Assembly (NCBI RefSeq): GCF_025685395.1
Contig: NZ_JAGSYA010000004.1
Coordinates: 2,046,001-2,110,000, forward strand
Direction: 5' to 3'
Length of the DNA: 64,000 nucleotides
From: Terriglobus tenax
GTDB taxonomy: Bacteria; Acidobacteriota; Terriglobia; Terriglobales; Acidobacteriaceae
In this document: positions 50,730 to 59,544 of the stretch, piece by piece
Numbering within the stretch: position 1 is the stretch's first letter
Layout: each line of letters opens with the position of its first letter
Translations under genes and position numbers: made by a program
The notes under the pieces: generated by a model
What the model saw: the letters and a program-made list of their open reading frames with translations, nothing else
Told to the model about the DNA's origin: nothing
Databases searched by the model: none

Positions 50730-53700
50730 ATGTGGATCGTAAAGCTAGCTCTGAATCGTCCGTACACGTTCATCGTGCTGGCGCTGCTCATCCTGCTGCT
50801 CAGCCCTGTGATGATTCTGCGGACGCCGACGGACATCTTCCCGAATATCAATATTCCCGTCATTGCTGTGGCGTTCCAGTACTCGGGTTTGAATGCGGAA
50901 GAGGTTGAGGGCCGCCTCACCACCCCGTTTGAAAAGGTGCTGACGACGCTTGTCGACAATATCGAGCATATTGAGTCGACCAGCTACAACGGCGTCTCCG
51001 TCATCAAGGTGTACCTGCAGCCGAATGCGCATCCTGACACGGCGAATGCGCAGGTGACCGCGGCTGCACAGAGCGCTTTGCGGCAGCTCCCCCCGGGCAT
51101 TCTGCCGCCACTGATTGTGAACTTTTCGGCCTCCAGCGTTCCGATTCTTCAGATCGGCGTCAGCGGCGAGGGACTCAGCGAGCAGGTCCTGAACGACAAT
51201 GCGCAGAACGTCATCCGTACGCAGCTTGTCTCAGTGCCCGGAGCGCAGGTTCCGTTCCCGTTCGGCGGTAAGCAGCGCCAGGTATCGATTGCCATGGACC
51301 AGGCAGCGATGCAGTCCAAGGGCATTGCCCCGGGCGACCTGCTCTCCGCAATTGCACAGCAGAACGTCGTCAGCCCGTCCGGCACCATCAAGATCGGCAC
51401 CAAGGAATACGACGTTACCTCGAACGCTGCTCCCCGGCTGGTGGAAGACCTGCAGAACCTGCCGGTCAAGCAGGTAAACGGCACCACCATCTACGTGCGC
51501 GACCTTGCCACCGTGAGCGACGGCGCGGGTGTTCAGTCCAACGTTGTTCGCCAGGATGGCCGGCGCGGTGTTTTGATCACCGTCTACAAGAACGGCGACG
51601 CCTCCACGCTGGACGTTGTCTCCGGCATCAAGCGCCTGCTGCCCCGCGTGCAGACCCTGGTTCCGGACAACCTGAAGATGACGCCACTGGGCGACCAGTC
51701 GATCTTCGTCCGCAGCGCGGTGCAAGGCGTTATCCGCGAAGCGATCATCGCCGCGGCGCTTACCGGCCTGATGATCCTGCTCTTCCTCGGCAGCTGGCGC
51801 TCCACGCTGATCATCGCCGTCTCCATTCCGCTGTCGATTCTGACCAGCGTCATTGTCCTTGGCCTGCTGGGCGAAACCATCAACACCATGACCCTTGGCG
51901 GTCTGGCGCTGGCCGTCGGCATCCTGGTGGATGACGCCACCGTAACGATTGAGAACATCGAACGCTTCCTGGAAGAAGGACAGGGACTGCATGAGTCCAT
52001 CCTGGAAGGAGCGGCACAAATCAGCGTTCCGGCGCTGGTCTCCACCCTCTGCATCTGCATTGTGTTCCTGCCGATGTTCTTCCTCAGCGGCGTTTCGCGG
52101 TACCTGTTTGTTCCCCTGGCGGAGGCCGTGGTCTTCGCCATGCTGGCTTCCTACATGCTGTCGCGTACCCTGGTGCCGACCCTGGCCATGTACCTGCTGA
52201 AGGCCAAGAGCCACCATGGTCCGCAGGCCACGCGCAACCCGCTGGTGCTGTTCCAGCGCGGCTTTGAACGGGTCTTCGAGACCGTCCGCAATGCGTACCA
52301 TGGCCTGCTGGAGATGCTGGTTACGCATCGCAAGCTGTTCATCCCCTGCTTCCTGGGTGTCTGCCTGCTGATGTTCCTTCTGATTCCGTTCCTGGGGCAG
52401 GACTTCTTCCCCTCGACCGACAGCGGCCAGTTCATTCTGCATGTGCGCGCACCTTCCGGAACGCGCATTGAAGATATGGCCCGCCTGACCGACCAGGTGG
52501 AAAGCCATATCCGCCAGGAGATTCCGCAGGATGAGATGTCGAGCATCCTGGACAATATCGGCCTGCCCTTCAGCCAGATCAATACCACTCACCTTACGAA
52601 CGGAACCATTGGTCCTTTTGATGGTGACGTGATGGTGAGCCTGAAGGAAGACCACCACCCAACGGACCGCTACGTTGCGCACCTGCGCCGCGACCTGCCG
52701 AAGATGTTTCCCGGCACGACCTTCTACTTCCTTCCGGCCGACATCACGACGCAGATCCTGAACTTTGGTCTGCCTGCTCCGATTGACGTTCAGTTCGAAG
52801 GATCGAACCCGGCTCAGAACCATGAACTGGCTTCGAAGGTCATGGAGGAGCTGCGCGCGGTACCGGGCCTGACCGATCTGCGCATTCAGCAGCCGATGGA
52901 CTATCCGACGCTGAAGCTCAACCTGGACCGCACCAAGGCGTTGCAGGGCGGCTTCACCGCAACCGACGTGACCACCAGCCTTCGCAACACGCTGAGCGGC
53001 AGCTTCCAGGTGAACCCGATCTTCTTCCTGAACTGGAAGAACAACGTGAACTACAACGTCGTGGCGCAGACACCGCAGTACAAGATGGACTCTCTGGCGG
53101 CGCTGCAGAATATTCCCTTGAACCGCGGATCGCTGGGCAATGCAGCCAACCGGCAGCCTGAAACACTGAATAACGTAGCAACCGTTGAGCGTGGCACGGA
53201 GATGGCCACGGTCAACCACTACAACATCCGCCGCGTCGTCGATATCTACGGCGCAGTGCAGGGCCGTGATCTTGGCTCGGTCAGCCGCGACATCAACAAG
53301 ATTCTGGACAAGCACCGCAAGACCCTGCCCAAGGGCGTCTTCCTCACCCTGCGCGGACAGGTGGAGACGATGAAGAGCAGCTACATCGGCCTGATCGGCG
53401 GTCTGGCGTTCTCCATCGTTCTGGTCTACCTGCTGATCGTGGTCAACTTCCAGAGCTGGGTCGATCCGTTCATCATCATCACGGCTCTGCCCGCCGCGCT
53501 TGCAGGCATCGTACTGTTCCTCTTCATTACCGCAACCCGTCTCAGTGTTCCGGCGCTGATGGGAGCCATCATGTGCATGGGCGTGGCCACGGCCAACTCC
53601 ATCCTTGTGGTCAGCTTCGCAAAGCTTCGGTATGAGGACCACGGCGACGCCATCCAGGCCGCTACCGAAGCCGGTTTCACCCGCTTCCGCCCCGTCATGA

Positions 53701-53924
53701 TGACGGCACTGGCCATGATCATCGGCATGGTGCCCATGGCCCTGGGCATGGGTGACGGCGGCGAGCAGAACGCACCCCTTGGCCGCGCCGTTATCGGCGG
53801 CCTGATGTGTGCCACGGTTGCCACCCTGGTCTTTGTTCCCACTGTCTTCGCGCTGATTCACGGACGCAAGCCGAAGCCCACGAATGTTTCTTCGACCGAG
53901 AGCGCCGAAGCGCTGCCGGCGTAA
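50730..53924 (+). CDS. RND efflux transporter permease (HAE1-type)
   Basis: 1064 aa. Twelve membrane helices and two large periplasmic loops fit RND. LALAVGILVDDATVTIENIE in helix 4 holds the Asp pair of the proton relay, and the start WIVKLALNRPYTFIVLALLILLLSPVMILRTPTDIFPNI is typical. Substrates are unknown; drugs and aromatic compounds are usual for HAE1 pumps. AAGGAAA before the ATG sets the start. It is the first gene of an operon whose order is permease, adaptor, outer-membrane factor. Confidence 0.94.
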   Translation: MWIVKLALNRPYTFIVLALLILLLSPVMILRTPTDIFPNINIPVIAVAFQYSGLNAEEVEGRLTTPFEKVLTTLVDNIEHIESTSYNGVSVIKVYLQPNAHPDTANAQVTAAAQSALRQLPPGILPPLIVNFSASSVPILQIGVSGEGLSEQVLNDNAQNVIRTQLVSVPGAQVPFPFGGKQRQVSIAMDQAAMQSKGIAPGDLLSAIAQQNVVSPSGTIKIGTKEYDVTSNAAPRLVEDLQNLPVKQVNGTTIYVRDLATVSDGAGVQSNVVRQDGRRGVLITVYKNGDASTLDVVSGIKRLLPRVQTLVPDNLKMTPLGDQSIFVRSAVQGVIREAIIAAALTGLMILLFLGSWRSTLIIAVSIPLSILTSVIVLGLLGETINTMTLGGLALAVGILVDDATVTIENIERFLEEGQGLHESILEGAAQISVPALVSTLCICIVFLPMFFLSGVSRYLFVPLAEAVVFAMLASYMLSRTLVPTLAMYLLKAKSHHGPQATRNPLVLFQRGFERVFETVRNAYHGLLEMLVTHRKLFIPCFLGVCLLMFLLIPFLGQDFFPSTDSGQFILHVRAPSGTRIEDMARLTDQVESHIRQEIPQDEMSSILDNIGLPFSQINTTHLTNGTIGPFDGDVMVSLKEDHHPTDRYVAHLRRDLPKMFPGTTFYFLPADITTQILNFGLPAPIDVQFEGSNPAQNHELASKVMEELRAVPGLTDLRIQQPMDYPTLKLNLDRTKALQGGFTATDVTTSLRNTLSGSFQVNPIFFLNWKNNVNYNVVAQTPQYKMDSLAALQNIPLNRGSLGNAANRQPETLNNVATVERGTEMATVNHYNIRRVVDIYGAVQGRDLGSVSRDINKILDKHRKTLPKGVFLTLRGQVETMKSSYIGLIGGLAFSIVLVYLLIVVNFQSWVDPFIIITALPAALAGIVLFLFITATRLSVPALMGAIMCMGVATANSILVVSFAKLRYEDHGDAIQAATEAGFTRFRPVMMTALAMIIGMVPMALGMGDGGEQNAPLGRAVIGGLMCATVATLVFVPTVFALIHGRKPKPTNVSSTESAEALPA

Positions 53925-53937
53925 CAGAGAGAGAGTT

Positions 53938-55146
53938 ATGAGCGAGACGACACAGCAGACCCAAACCAACGAAACAACGACCAACCGCAAGCCCATGTAC
54001 GTGGCTGTAGGCGTGGCCGCTGTCGCTCTGGTGGCCGCCGTCGCCTGGGGCATCCATGACCGCGTCCATGCCGAGAGCGAACTAAAGCATGAAACCCTTG
54101 CCGCCGCTATCCAGACGGTAAGCGTGGTTCACCCCGGTGGCGCAAGCGCCGGCGGCGCTGCCGGCCAGGAGCTGATCCTGCCCGGCAACGCACAGGCCTA
54201 CGTCGATACGCCAATCTACGCGCGTACCGGTGGTTATCTGCGCAAGTGGTACGCCAACATTGGCCAGCATGTAAAAGCCGGCCAGTTGCTGGCGACCATT
54301 GAAACGCCGGAACTGGACCAGCAGGTTGAGGCCGCACAGGCTGACCTGAAGCAGGCACAGGCCAACCTGGAACTGGCCCGCACCACCAATGAGCGCTGGC
54401 AGGCGCTGGTCTCAAAGCGCGCTGTCTCCAAGCAGGAAGCCGACCAGGCAGAAGCTACCCTGCAGGCTCGCCTGTCAGTGGTTGCGGCCGCGGAAGCCAA
54501 TGTACGCCGTCTGCAGCAGCTGCAGCAGTTTGAACGCGTCACGGCTCCGTTTGATGGAACCATCACCGCCCGTAACACGGATGTGGGCGCTCTGATTACC
54601 GCGGCCGGCGGCGGCTCCGGCCAGACAGGCACCGCGCAGGAGCTGTTCCACCTGGCCTCCATGGGCAAGCTGCGTGTCTTCGTGGCCGTGCCGGAAGTCT
54701 ACTCAACCGAAGTGCAGGACGGCATGAAGGTGACGCTGACGCAGGACGCTACGCCCGATGAAAAGTTCGTCGGCACCATCGTCCGCAACGCCAGCGCCAT
54801 TGACCAGAGCTCGCGCACCCTAAACGTGGAAGTCGACGTCGACAACCCAAAGGGCACCCTGCTGCCGGGAGCGTATGTCTTCGCGCACTTCAACCTGGCA
54901 GGCAAGGCGCACGCGGTCACACTGCCTTCCAATACGCTTCTCTTCCGTTCTGAAGGGCTGAGCGTGGGTGTGGTTCGCGACAACCATGTCCAACTGACGC
55001 CGATCAAAATCGGCCGCGACTTCGGATCGTCTGTCGAAGTCGTCAGCGGCCTGAGCGCCCATGACGCCGTCGTCCTTGACCCGTCAGACTCGCTTGAAAC
55101 CGGTATGGAGGTAAAGATCGCCCAGCCGAAGGGAGAGCAGAAGTGA
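53938..55146 (+). CDS. RND efflux periplasmic adaptor subunit
   Basis: 402 aa. N-terminal membrane helix (PMYVAVGVAAVALVAAVAW), lipoyl/barrel-sandwich start (YARTGGYLRKWYANIGQHVKAGQLLATIETPEL), a coiled-coil hairpin (QQVEAAQADLKQAQANLELARTTNERW, RAVSKQEADQAEATLQAR) and a beta-barrel and MP domain (FDGTITARNTDVGALI). It bridges the permease and outer-membrane channel. Start set by GAGAG-type ribosome binding site 13 bases after the permease stop. The stop overlaps the next gene's GTG. Confidence 0.93.
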   Translation: MSETTQQTQTNETTTNRKPMYVAVGVAAVALVAAVAWGIHDRVHAESELKHETLAAAIQTVSVVHPGGASAGGAAGQELILPGNAQAYVDTPIYARTGGYLRKWYANIGQHVKAGQLLATIETPELDQQVEAAQADLKQAQANLELARTTNERWQALVSKRAVSKQEADQAEATLQARLSVVAAAEANVRRLQQLQQFERVTAPFDGTITARNTDVGALITAAGGGSGQTGTAQELFHLASMGKLRVFVAVPEVYSTEVQDGMKVTLTQDATPDEKFVGTIVRNASAIDQSSRTLNVEVDVDNPKGTLLPGAYVFAHFNLAGKAHAVTLPSNTLLFRSEGLSVGVVRDNHVQLTPIKIGRDFGSSVEVVSGLSAHDAVVLDPSDSLETGMEVKIAQPKGEQK

Positions 55147-56588
55147 ACCCGAAGAAGCTGCTCGCCCTCGCCGCGATGACCGTCTCGCTTGCCGGTTGCC
55201 GTGTAGGACCGAACTACGTAAAGCCCAGCGCTCCCACCGCGCCTGCCTTCAAGGAAGACAGCGAGTGGAAGGCCGCCACGCCAAACGATGCCATGGCGCG
55301 CGGCAAGTGGTGGGAAATGTACAACGACCAGCAGCTGAATGCTCTGGAAGAACAGATTGACCCTGCCAACCAGACACTGAAGCAGGCGGAGGCCAACTTC
55401 CGCGCCGCCCGTAACGTCATCCGGCAGAACCGTGCTGACCTGGCGCCAACGCTGAGCGTTGACCCGACGCTCGGCGCAACCCGCATCTCCGCAAACCAGC
55501 CCTACCGTAACAACCTGCCCACCAGTTCAGGCCAGGGCAACTTTGTTATGCCGCTGGACCTGACCTACGAGATCGATCTGTGGGGACGTGTGCGCCGCGC
55601 CATCACCTCCGCGCAGGACACGACACAGGCCTATGTCGCCGACCTGGAGACGGCCCGCCTGAGCCTGCACGCCGAACTGGCGATGAACTACTTCAACCTG
55701 CGCAGCGCCGATGCGCAGAAGAAGCTGCTGGATGAGACGGTTGCCGCCTACAAGGACGCTCTTCAGCTGACCACTGACCGCGCCGACGGCGGCGTTGCTC
55801 CTGAGTCCGACGTGGCCCAGGCTCGCACGCAGTTGCAGCAGGCCCTGGTGCAATCGACAGAGGTCACCATCGCCCGCGCGCAGTATGAGCACTCCATCGC
55901 CGTGCTCATTGGCAAGCCTCCGGCCGATCTCTCCATCCCGGTCAAACCCCTGACGGAGAGCACACCGGGCATTCCGGCCATCCCTGGCGTTCTGCCATCG
56001 GAGCTGCTGGAGCGCCGGCCTGACATTGCCGCGCAGGAACGCCGCATGGCCGCTGCCAACGAGCAGATCGGCATTGCCAAGTCCGCCTTCTACCCGCGCC
56101 TGAACCTTGCGGCCGACGCCGGATTCACAGGCAACTCCATGCCGACCTGGTTCCTGTGGACCAGCCGCATCTGGGCCGTCAGCCCACAGTTCTCTGAGCA
56201 GATCTTCGATGCCGGCCGGCGCCGTGCCCGTACCAATACAGCCGTGGCGCAGTATGACGCCACCGTCGCCAGCTACCGCCAGTCAGCGCTTACCGCCTTC
56301 CAGCAGGTGGAAGACAATCTTGTCGCCCTGAAGCAGCTTGAGACCGAAGCGCAGCAGCAGCGCGAAGCCACACAGGCCGCGGAAGAGGCGCTGGGGCTGT
56401 TCCGCACACGCTATGAGGGCGGTGTCGACACCTACCTCCAGGTCATCACCTCGCAGACCACAGCCCTGCAGAACCAGCGCAACGAGATCGACATCCTGCG
56501 CCGCCGCCTCGATGCCAGCATCCTGCTCATCAAGGCCACCGGCGGAGGCTGGGATACCTCGAAGCTCCCCCAGTTCCCCAAGGGATAA
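55143..56588 (+). CDS. RND efflux outer-membrane factor (NodT/OprM-type) lipoprotein
   Basis: 481 aa. A lipoprotein signal with LAGC near residue 18, then two outer-membrane efflux repeats: LNALEEQIDPANQTLKQAEANFRAARNVIRQNRADLAPTL and QIGIAKSAFYPRLNLAADAGF, with LLERRPDIAAQERRMAAANE, all typical of TolC-like channels. It completes the tripartite pump. GTG start overlaps the adaptor stop (GTGA). A terminator follows. Confidence 0.93.
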   Translation: MNPKKLLALAAMTVSLAGCRVGPNYVKPSAPTAPAFKEDSEWKAATPNDAMARGKWWEMYNDQQLNALEEQIDPANQTLKQAEANFRAARNVIRQNRADLAPTLSVDPTLGATRISANQPYRNNLPTSSGQGNFVMPLDLTYEIDLWGRVRRAITSAQDTTQAYVADLETARLSLHAELAMNYFNLRSADAQKKLLDETVAAYKDALQLTTDRADGGVAPESDVAQARTQLQQALVQSTEVTIARAQYEHSIAVLIGKPPADLSIPVKPLTESTPGIPAIPGVLPSELLERRPDIAAQERRMAAANEQIGIAKSAFYPRLNLAADAGFTGNSMPTWFLWTSRIWAVSPQFSEQIFDAGRRRARTNTAVAQYDATVASYRQSALTAFQQVEDNLVALKQLETEAQQQREATQAAEEALGLFRTRYEGGVDTYLQVITSQTTALQNQRNEIDILRRRLDASILLIKATGGGWDTSKLPQFPKG

Positions 56589-56612
56589 ACCATAGCGAAC
56601 CACCGCTTCCTC

Positions 56613-56645
56613 AACCCCATCCATCTCCTCGTGGATGGGGTTTTC
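56613..56645 (+). terminator. Intrinsic terminator of the RND operon
   Basis: AACCCCATCCA (56613-56623) and TGGATGGGGTT (56632-56642) pair in an 11-bp stem with TTCTC after; loop TCTCCTCG. Confidence 0.85.
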
Positions 56646-56692
56646 TCTTGGGCCCGGCAAACACCGCAACCAGAATCGTCATCGAATCTTCC

Positions 56693-58339
56693 ATGCGTTA
56701 TCTCCCTTTGCTGCTGCTTCTTTGCCTGACTCCCGCAATTGCACAACAGCAGGAGCAGCAACCCCAGGGGCAGGCAGACGTTCCCGTCGAGCAATACATC
56801 CGCAAAGGCTGGTCGTCGCTTACGCGCTCCATCACCGACTGCGCCACCGTGCATGACCCCAAGCTCTCCGGCCCATCCGTTGTTTATGTGCCGCATGGAT
56901 ACACCATCCCTGCCTCGCTCGCGGCCCTGCGCACCAAATGCAACGTACGCGTGGAACGGCTGCCGCGCGTCATCGCCAAAGAAGGCGACCTGATGCCGTC
57001 GGAACTGAAGTCGCCCGGTCTTCTCTACCTGCCGCATCGCTATGTTGTTCCCGGCGGACGCTTCAACGAGATGTATGGCTGGGACAGCTACTTCATCCTT
57101 CTGGGACTTCTGGCGGAAGGCCGCGAACCCCTGGCCCAGGGCATCGTCGAAAACTTCTTCTTCGAGATTGAGAACTACGGCGCCATCCTGAACGCCAACC
57201 GCACCTACTACCTCACACGATCGCAGCCGCCGTTCCTCTCACGCATGGTCGATGAGGTCTACAAGTCCATCAACAAGCGCGACCCCGATGCCGCAAAGGC
57301 GTGGCTGGACAAGTCCATGCCCTACCTGGAACGTGACCACGCGCTGTGGACCAGCGATGCCCACAAGGCGGGAGATACCGGCCTTGCCCGGTACTTCGAT
57401 CTTGGCAGCGGCCCCGTGCCGGAGATGGAGGATGACAGCACCTATTACGTCGACGTCATCAAGTGGCTGCTCGCCCATCCCGAAACAAAGACCAGCTACC
57501 TGACACAGTCGAAAGAAGGCCAGGCCTGCGCCTCAGGCGCAAGCGCCGTCTGCGCCAATACGGAGTACCAGGGATGGCGGCTTACACCCGCTTTCTATCG
57601 CAGCGATCGCGCCATGCGCGAGTCCGGCTTCGATGTCAGCTTTCGCTTCGGACCCTTCAGCGGATCGACCACCGACTATGCACCCGTCTGCCTGAATGCC
57701 CTGCTGTACCGCTATGAGGCAGACCTTGCCGGCTTCTACACCCGGCTCGGCGACGACACGAAGGCGAAGCAGTGGACCGATGCGGCCGAAGCCCGCAAGG
57801 GCGCCATCAACCGCTACCTGTGGGACGCGCGCACCGGCAACTTCACCGACTATGACTTTGTGCATCACCGCCGCTCCACCTACCTGTACGCCACCGCGGC
57901 ATATCCGCTGTGGGCGGGCCTTGCGACGCGCGCACAGGCCGCCTCAACCGTGCGACGCCTGCGTGCGCTGGAGCATGAGGGTGGCCTGGCCATGAGCACC
58001 ACCACCAGCGGCATGCAGTGGGATGCTCCCTTTGGATGGGCGCCCGCAAACTGGATCGCCGTCGACGGCATGAGCTGCTATGGCTATGCCGCCGCGGCAT
58101 CACGCATCTCGCACGGCTTCATGCACTCCATCCGCGAGAACTACGAGCGCGATGGAACCCTGCGCGAAAAATACAACGTTGCCGATCCACAGAAGGACGT
58201 TGAAGTGGCCGCTGGTTACAAGAGCAACGTCATCGGCTTTGGATGGACCAACGCTGCCTACTTAAAGATGAACGGCCTGCTGTTCGCAGGCCGCTCCAGT
58301 GATTGCGCCACGACGATTCCCGCCCGCGCCGCGCGCTAA
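56693..58339 (+). CDS. treA: Periplasmic trehalase (GH37)
   Basis: 548 aa. Signal peptide (residues 1-17, ending PAIAQ). GH37 signatures PGGRFNEMYGWDSYFIL near residue 118 and QWDAPFGWAP near 440, with NANRTYYLTRSQPP, ESGFDVSFRF and the C-terminal YNVADP segment. It splits trehalose into two glucoses. ATG 56693 begins the signal peptide; an upstream TTG frame to 56648 is not needed. The stop overlaps the stop of the convergent NIPSNAP gene (CTAA). Confidence 0.92.
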   Translation: MRYLPLLLLLCLTPAIAQQQEQQPQGQADVPVEQYIRKGWSSLTRSITDCATVHDPKLSGPSVVYVPHGYTIPASLAALRTKCNVRVERLPRVIAKEGDLMPSELKSPGLLYLPHRYVVPGGRFNEMYGWDSYFILLGLLAEGREPLAQGIVENFFFEIENYGAILNANRTYYLTRSQPPFLSRMVDEVYKSINKRDPDAAKAWLDKSMPYLERDHALWTSDAHKAGDTGLARYFDLGSGPVPEMEDDSTYYVDVIKWLLAHPETKTSYLTQSKEGQACASGASAVCANTEYQGWRLTPAFYRSDRAMRESGFDVSFRFGPFSGSTTDYAPVCLNALLYRYEADLAGFYTRLGDDTKAKQWTDAAEARKGAINRYLWDARTGNFTDYDFVHHRRSTYLYATAAYPLWAGLATRAQAASTVRRLRALEHEGGLAMSTTTSGMQWDAPFGWAPANWIAVDGMSCYGYAAAASRISHGFMHSIRENYERDGTLREKYNVADPQKDVEVAAGYKSNVIGFGWTNAAYLKMNGLLFAGRSSDCATTIPARAAR

Positions 58340-59124
58340 ACCTGCGACATGGAAAGCGGGTTCAGCACGATGCTGTCCACGCTCGTCACGGTGGGCTCAA
58401 ACGCGTAGTACGGATCGGTGGAAAGCTTCTTCCACTCCGGGTGCGCGATGAACTTCGCCCAGCCCGCCTCCAGAGCGGCCATGTCCGGGAAGGTCAGCAT
58501 GTATGTCAGCGAAGGCATCGGCTGGCCGATGATGCGATCCCCATAGAAGACCTGTCCGCAGCCAGCTTCGTTGAAGATCTTGAACTCGCCATGGTGGAAC
58601 ATCTCCACCTTGCGGACGTGATCGAAGTGCGTGGGGCTGATGTACGTGCGCAGGTGGAAGATGCGCTTCTTCGTCGTGTCCGGAGGAGTGATCTTCGGCC
58701 ATCCTTCAAACGCCGAGAGCAGCGAATACTCGGATGTGATGAAGTTCGGCTGCCCGGCGGGAGCCTTCCAGTAAGGCTCGGCCAGCTTCACAAACGCCTC
58801 GTCCTTCGCCAGTACATTGTCCAGGTTCGCCAGCGTTGTCAGGTCACTGCCGGGAATCACCAGGTAGTAGGTCGGCGTCTCCGGACCGTAGTTCACACTG
58901 AAGGCGCCAATGTTCTTCATGCCCATGCGGTTCAGCGTGGGAATCAACGCATCGCGGAAGTAGCCTTCAGTCCGTTGCACGCCAGGCCCGCGAAACAGGT
59001 GATACTTGCGGAGCTGGTAGTACTCGCGGCCACCGGCAGCGGGTTGAGCCAACGATGTGCCGGTAGCGGCAACCGTGGCTGCAGAAGCAGTAAGAGCAGA
59101 CTTCAGAAATTGACGGCGCTGCAT
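58336..59124 (-). CDS. Tat-exported NIPSNAP family protein
   Basis: 262 aa. A twin-arginine signal (QRRQFLKS, hydrophobic stretch to about residue 27) is followed by two ferredoxin-like NIPSNAP repeats: YYQLRKYHLFRGPGVQRTEGYFRDALIPTLNRMGMKNIGAF and IFHLRTYISPTHFDHVRKVEMFHHGEFKIF. NIPSNAP proteins are dimeric alpha/beta barrels of unclear function, often near oxidoreductases. Last gene of the five-gene Mo-hydroxylase operon, 28 bp after the Dabb gene. Confidence 0.88.
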   Translation of the reverse strand: MQRRQFLKSALTASAATVAATGTSLAQPAAGGREYYQLRKYHLFRGPGVQRTEGYFRDALIPTLNRMGMKNIGAFSVNYGPETPTYYLVIPGSDLTTLANLDNVLAKDEAFVKLAEPYWKAPAGQPNFITSEYSLLSAFEGWPKITPPDTTKKRIFHLRTYISPTHFDHVRKVEMFHHGEFKIFNEAGCGQVFYGDRIIGQPMPSLTYMLTFPDMAALEAGWAKFIAHPEWKKLSTDPYYAFEPTVTSVDSIVLNPLSMSQV

Positions 59125-59152
59125 GGCTCTGGTCGTTCTCCTTGCGGTTCAG

Positions 59153-59530
59153 CTAAGCGTGAAAATCAAACTCAATCGGGTCAATCAGCGGCACAAGCCA
59201 CTTCAGCAGCGCCTGGTGCGCCGGGTGCGTGGGATAGGCCTTGTAAGATGCCTCGTCGGCAAACTGCATCACGCCGGCATAGGTATAGCCCTTGCCTTTG
59301 GGCGAGATGTTGTCACCCACATTGACTGCAAGAAGGCCGGGAATCACGCCCTTGAAGGCAAGCGTATCTTTCGCCGCGCGCTGCTTGTCCGCAGCGGTCG
59401 CCTGCGGCTTCCACTGGAAGGCAAAAACGTGAAAGAACTTCGCCGTCTCTGCCATCGCTGTTAAAGGCAAAGCCGCAGCCGCGGTAGCAATTCCCGCGTG
59501 CTGCAACAGTCTGCGTCGAGATGTCTTCAT
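59153..59530 (-). CDS. Tat-exported Dabb (stress-responsive A/B barrel) protein
   Basis: 125 aa. The N-terminus has a twin-arginine type signal (KTSRRRLLQHAG, hydrophobic to AMAE) and the rest a single Dabb domain: FFHVFAFQWKPQATAADKQ, DTLAFKGVIPGLLAVNVG, GVMQFADEASYKAYPTHPAHQALL and a C-terminal IEFDF. It is a small dimeric alpha/beta barrel in the same superfamily as NIPSNAP. It sits 14 bp downstream of the PaoC-like gene in the operon. Confidence 0.87.
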   Translation of the reverse strand: MKTSRRRLLQHAGIATAAAALPLTAMAETAKFFHVFAFQWKPQATAADKQRAAKDTLAFKGVIPGLLAVNVGDNISPKGKGYTYAGVMQFADEASYKAYPTHPAHQALLKWLVPLIDPIEFDFHA

Positions 59531-59544
59531 CGCTTCTCTCTCTT

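Noticed and set aside
51231-54053. 940-codon open frame on the minus strand
   Set aside because: It lies opposite the RND permease gene, has a His/Gln/Arg/Asp-heavy composition and no recognisable motif. It is the usual mirror frame of GC-rich coding DNA.
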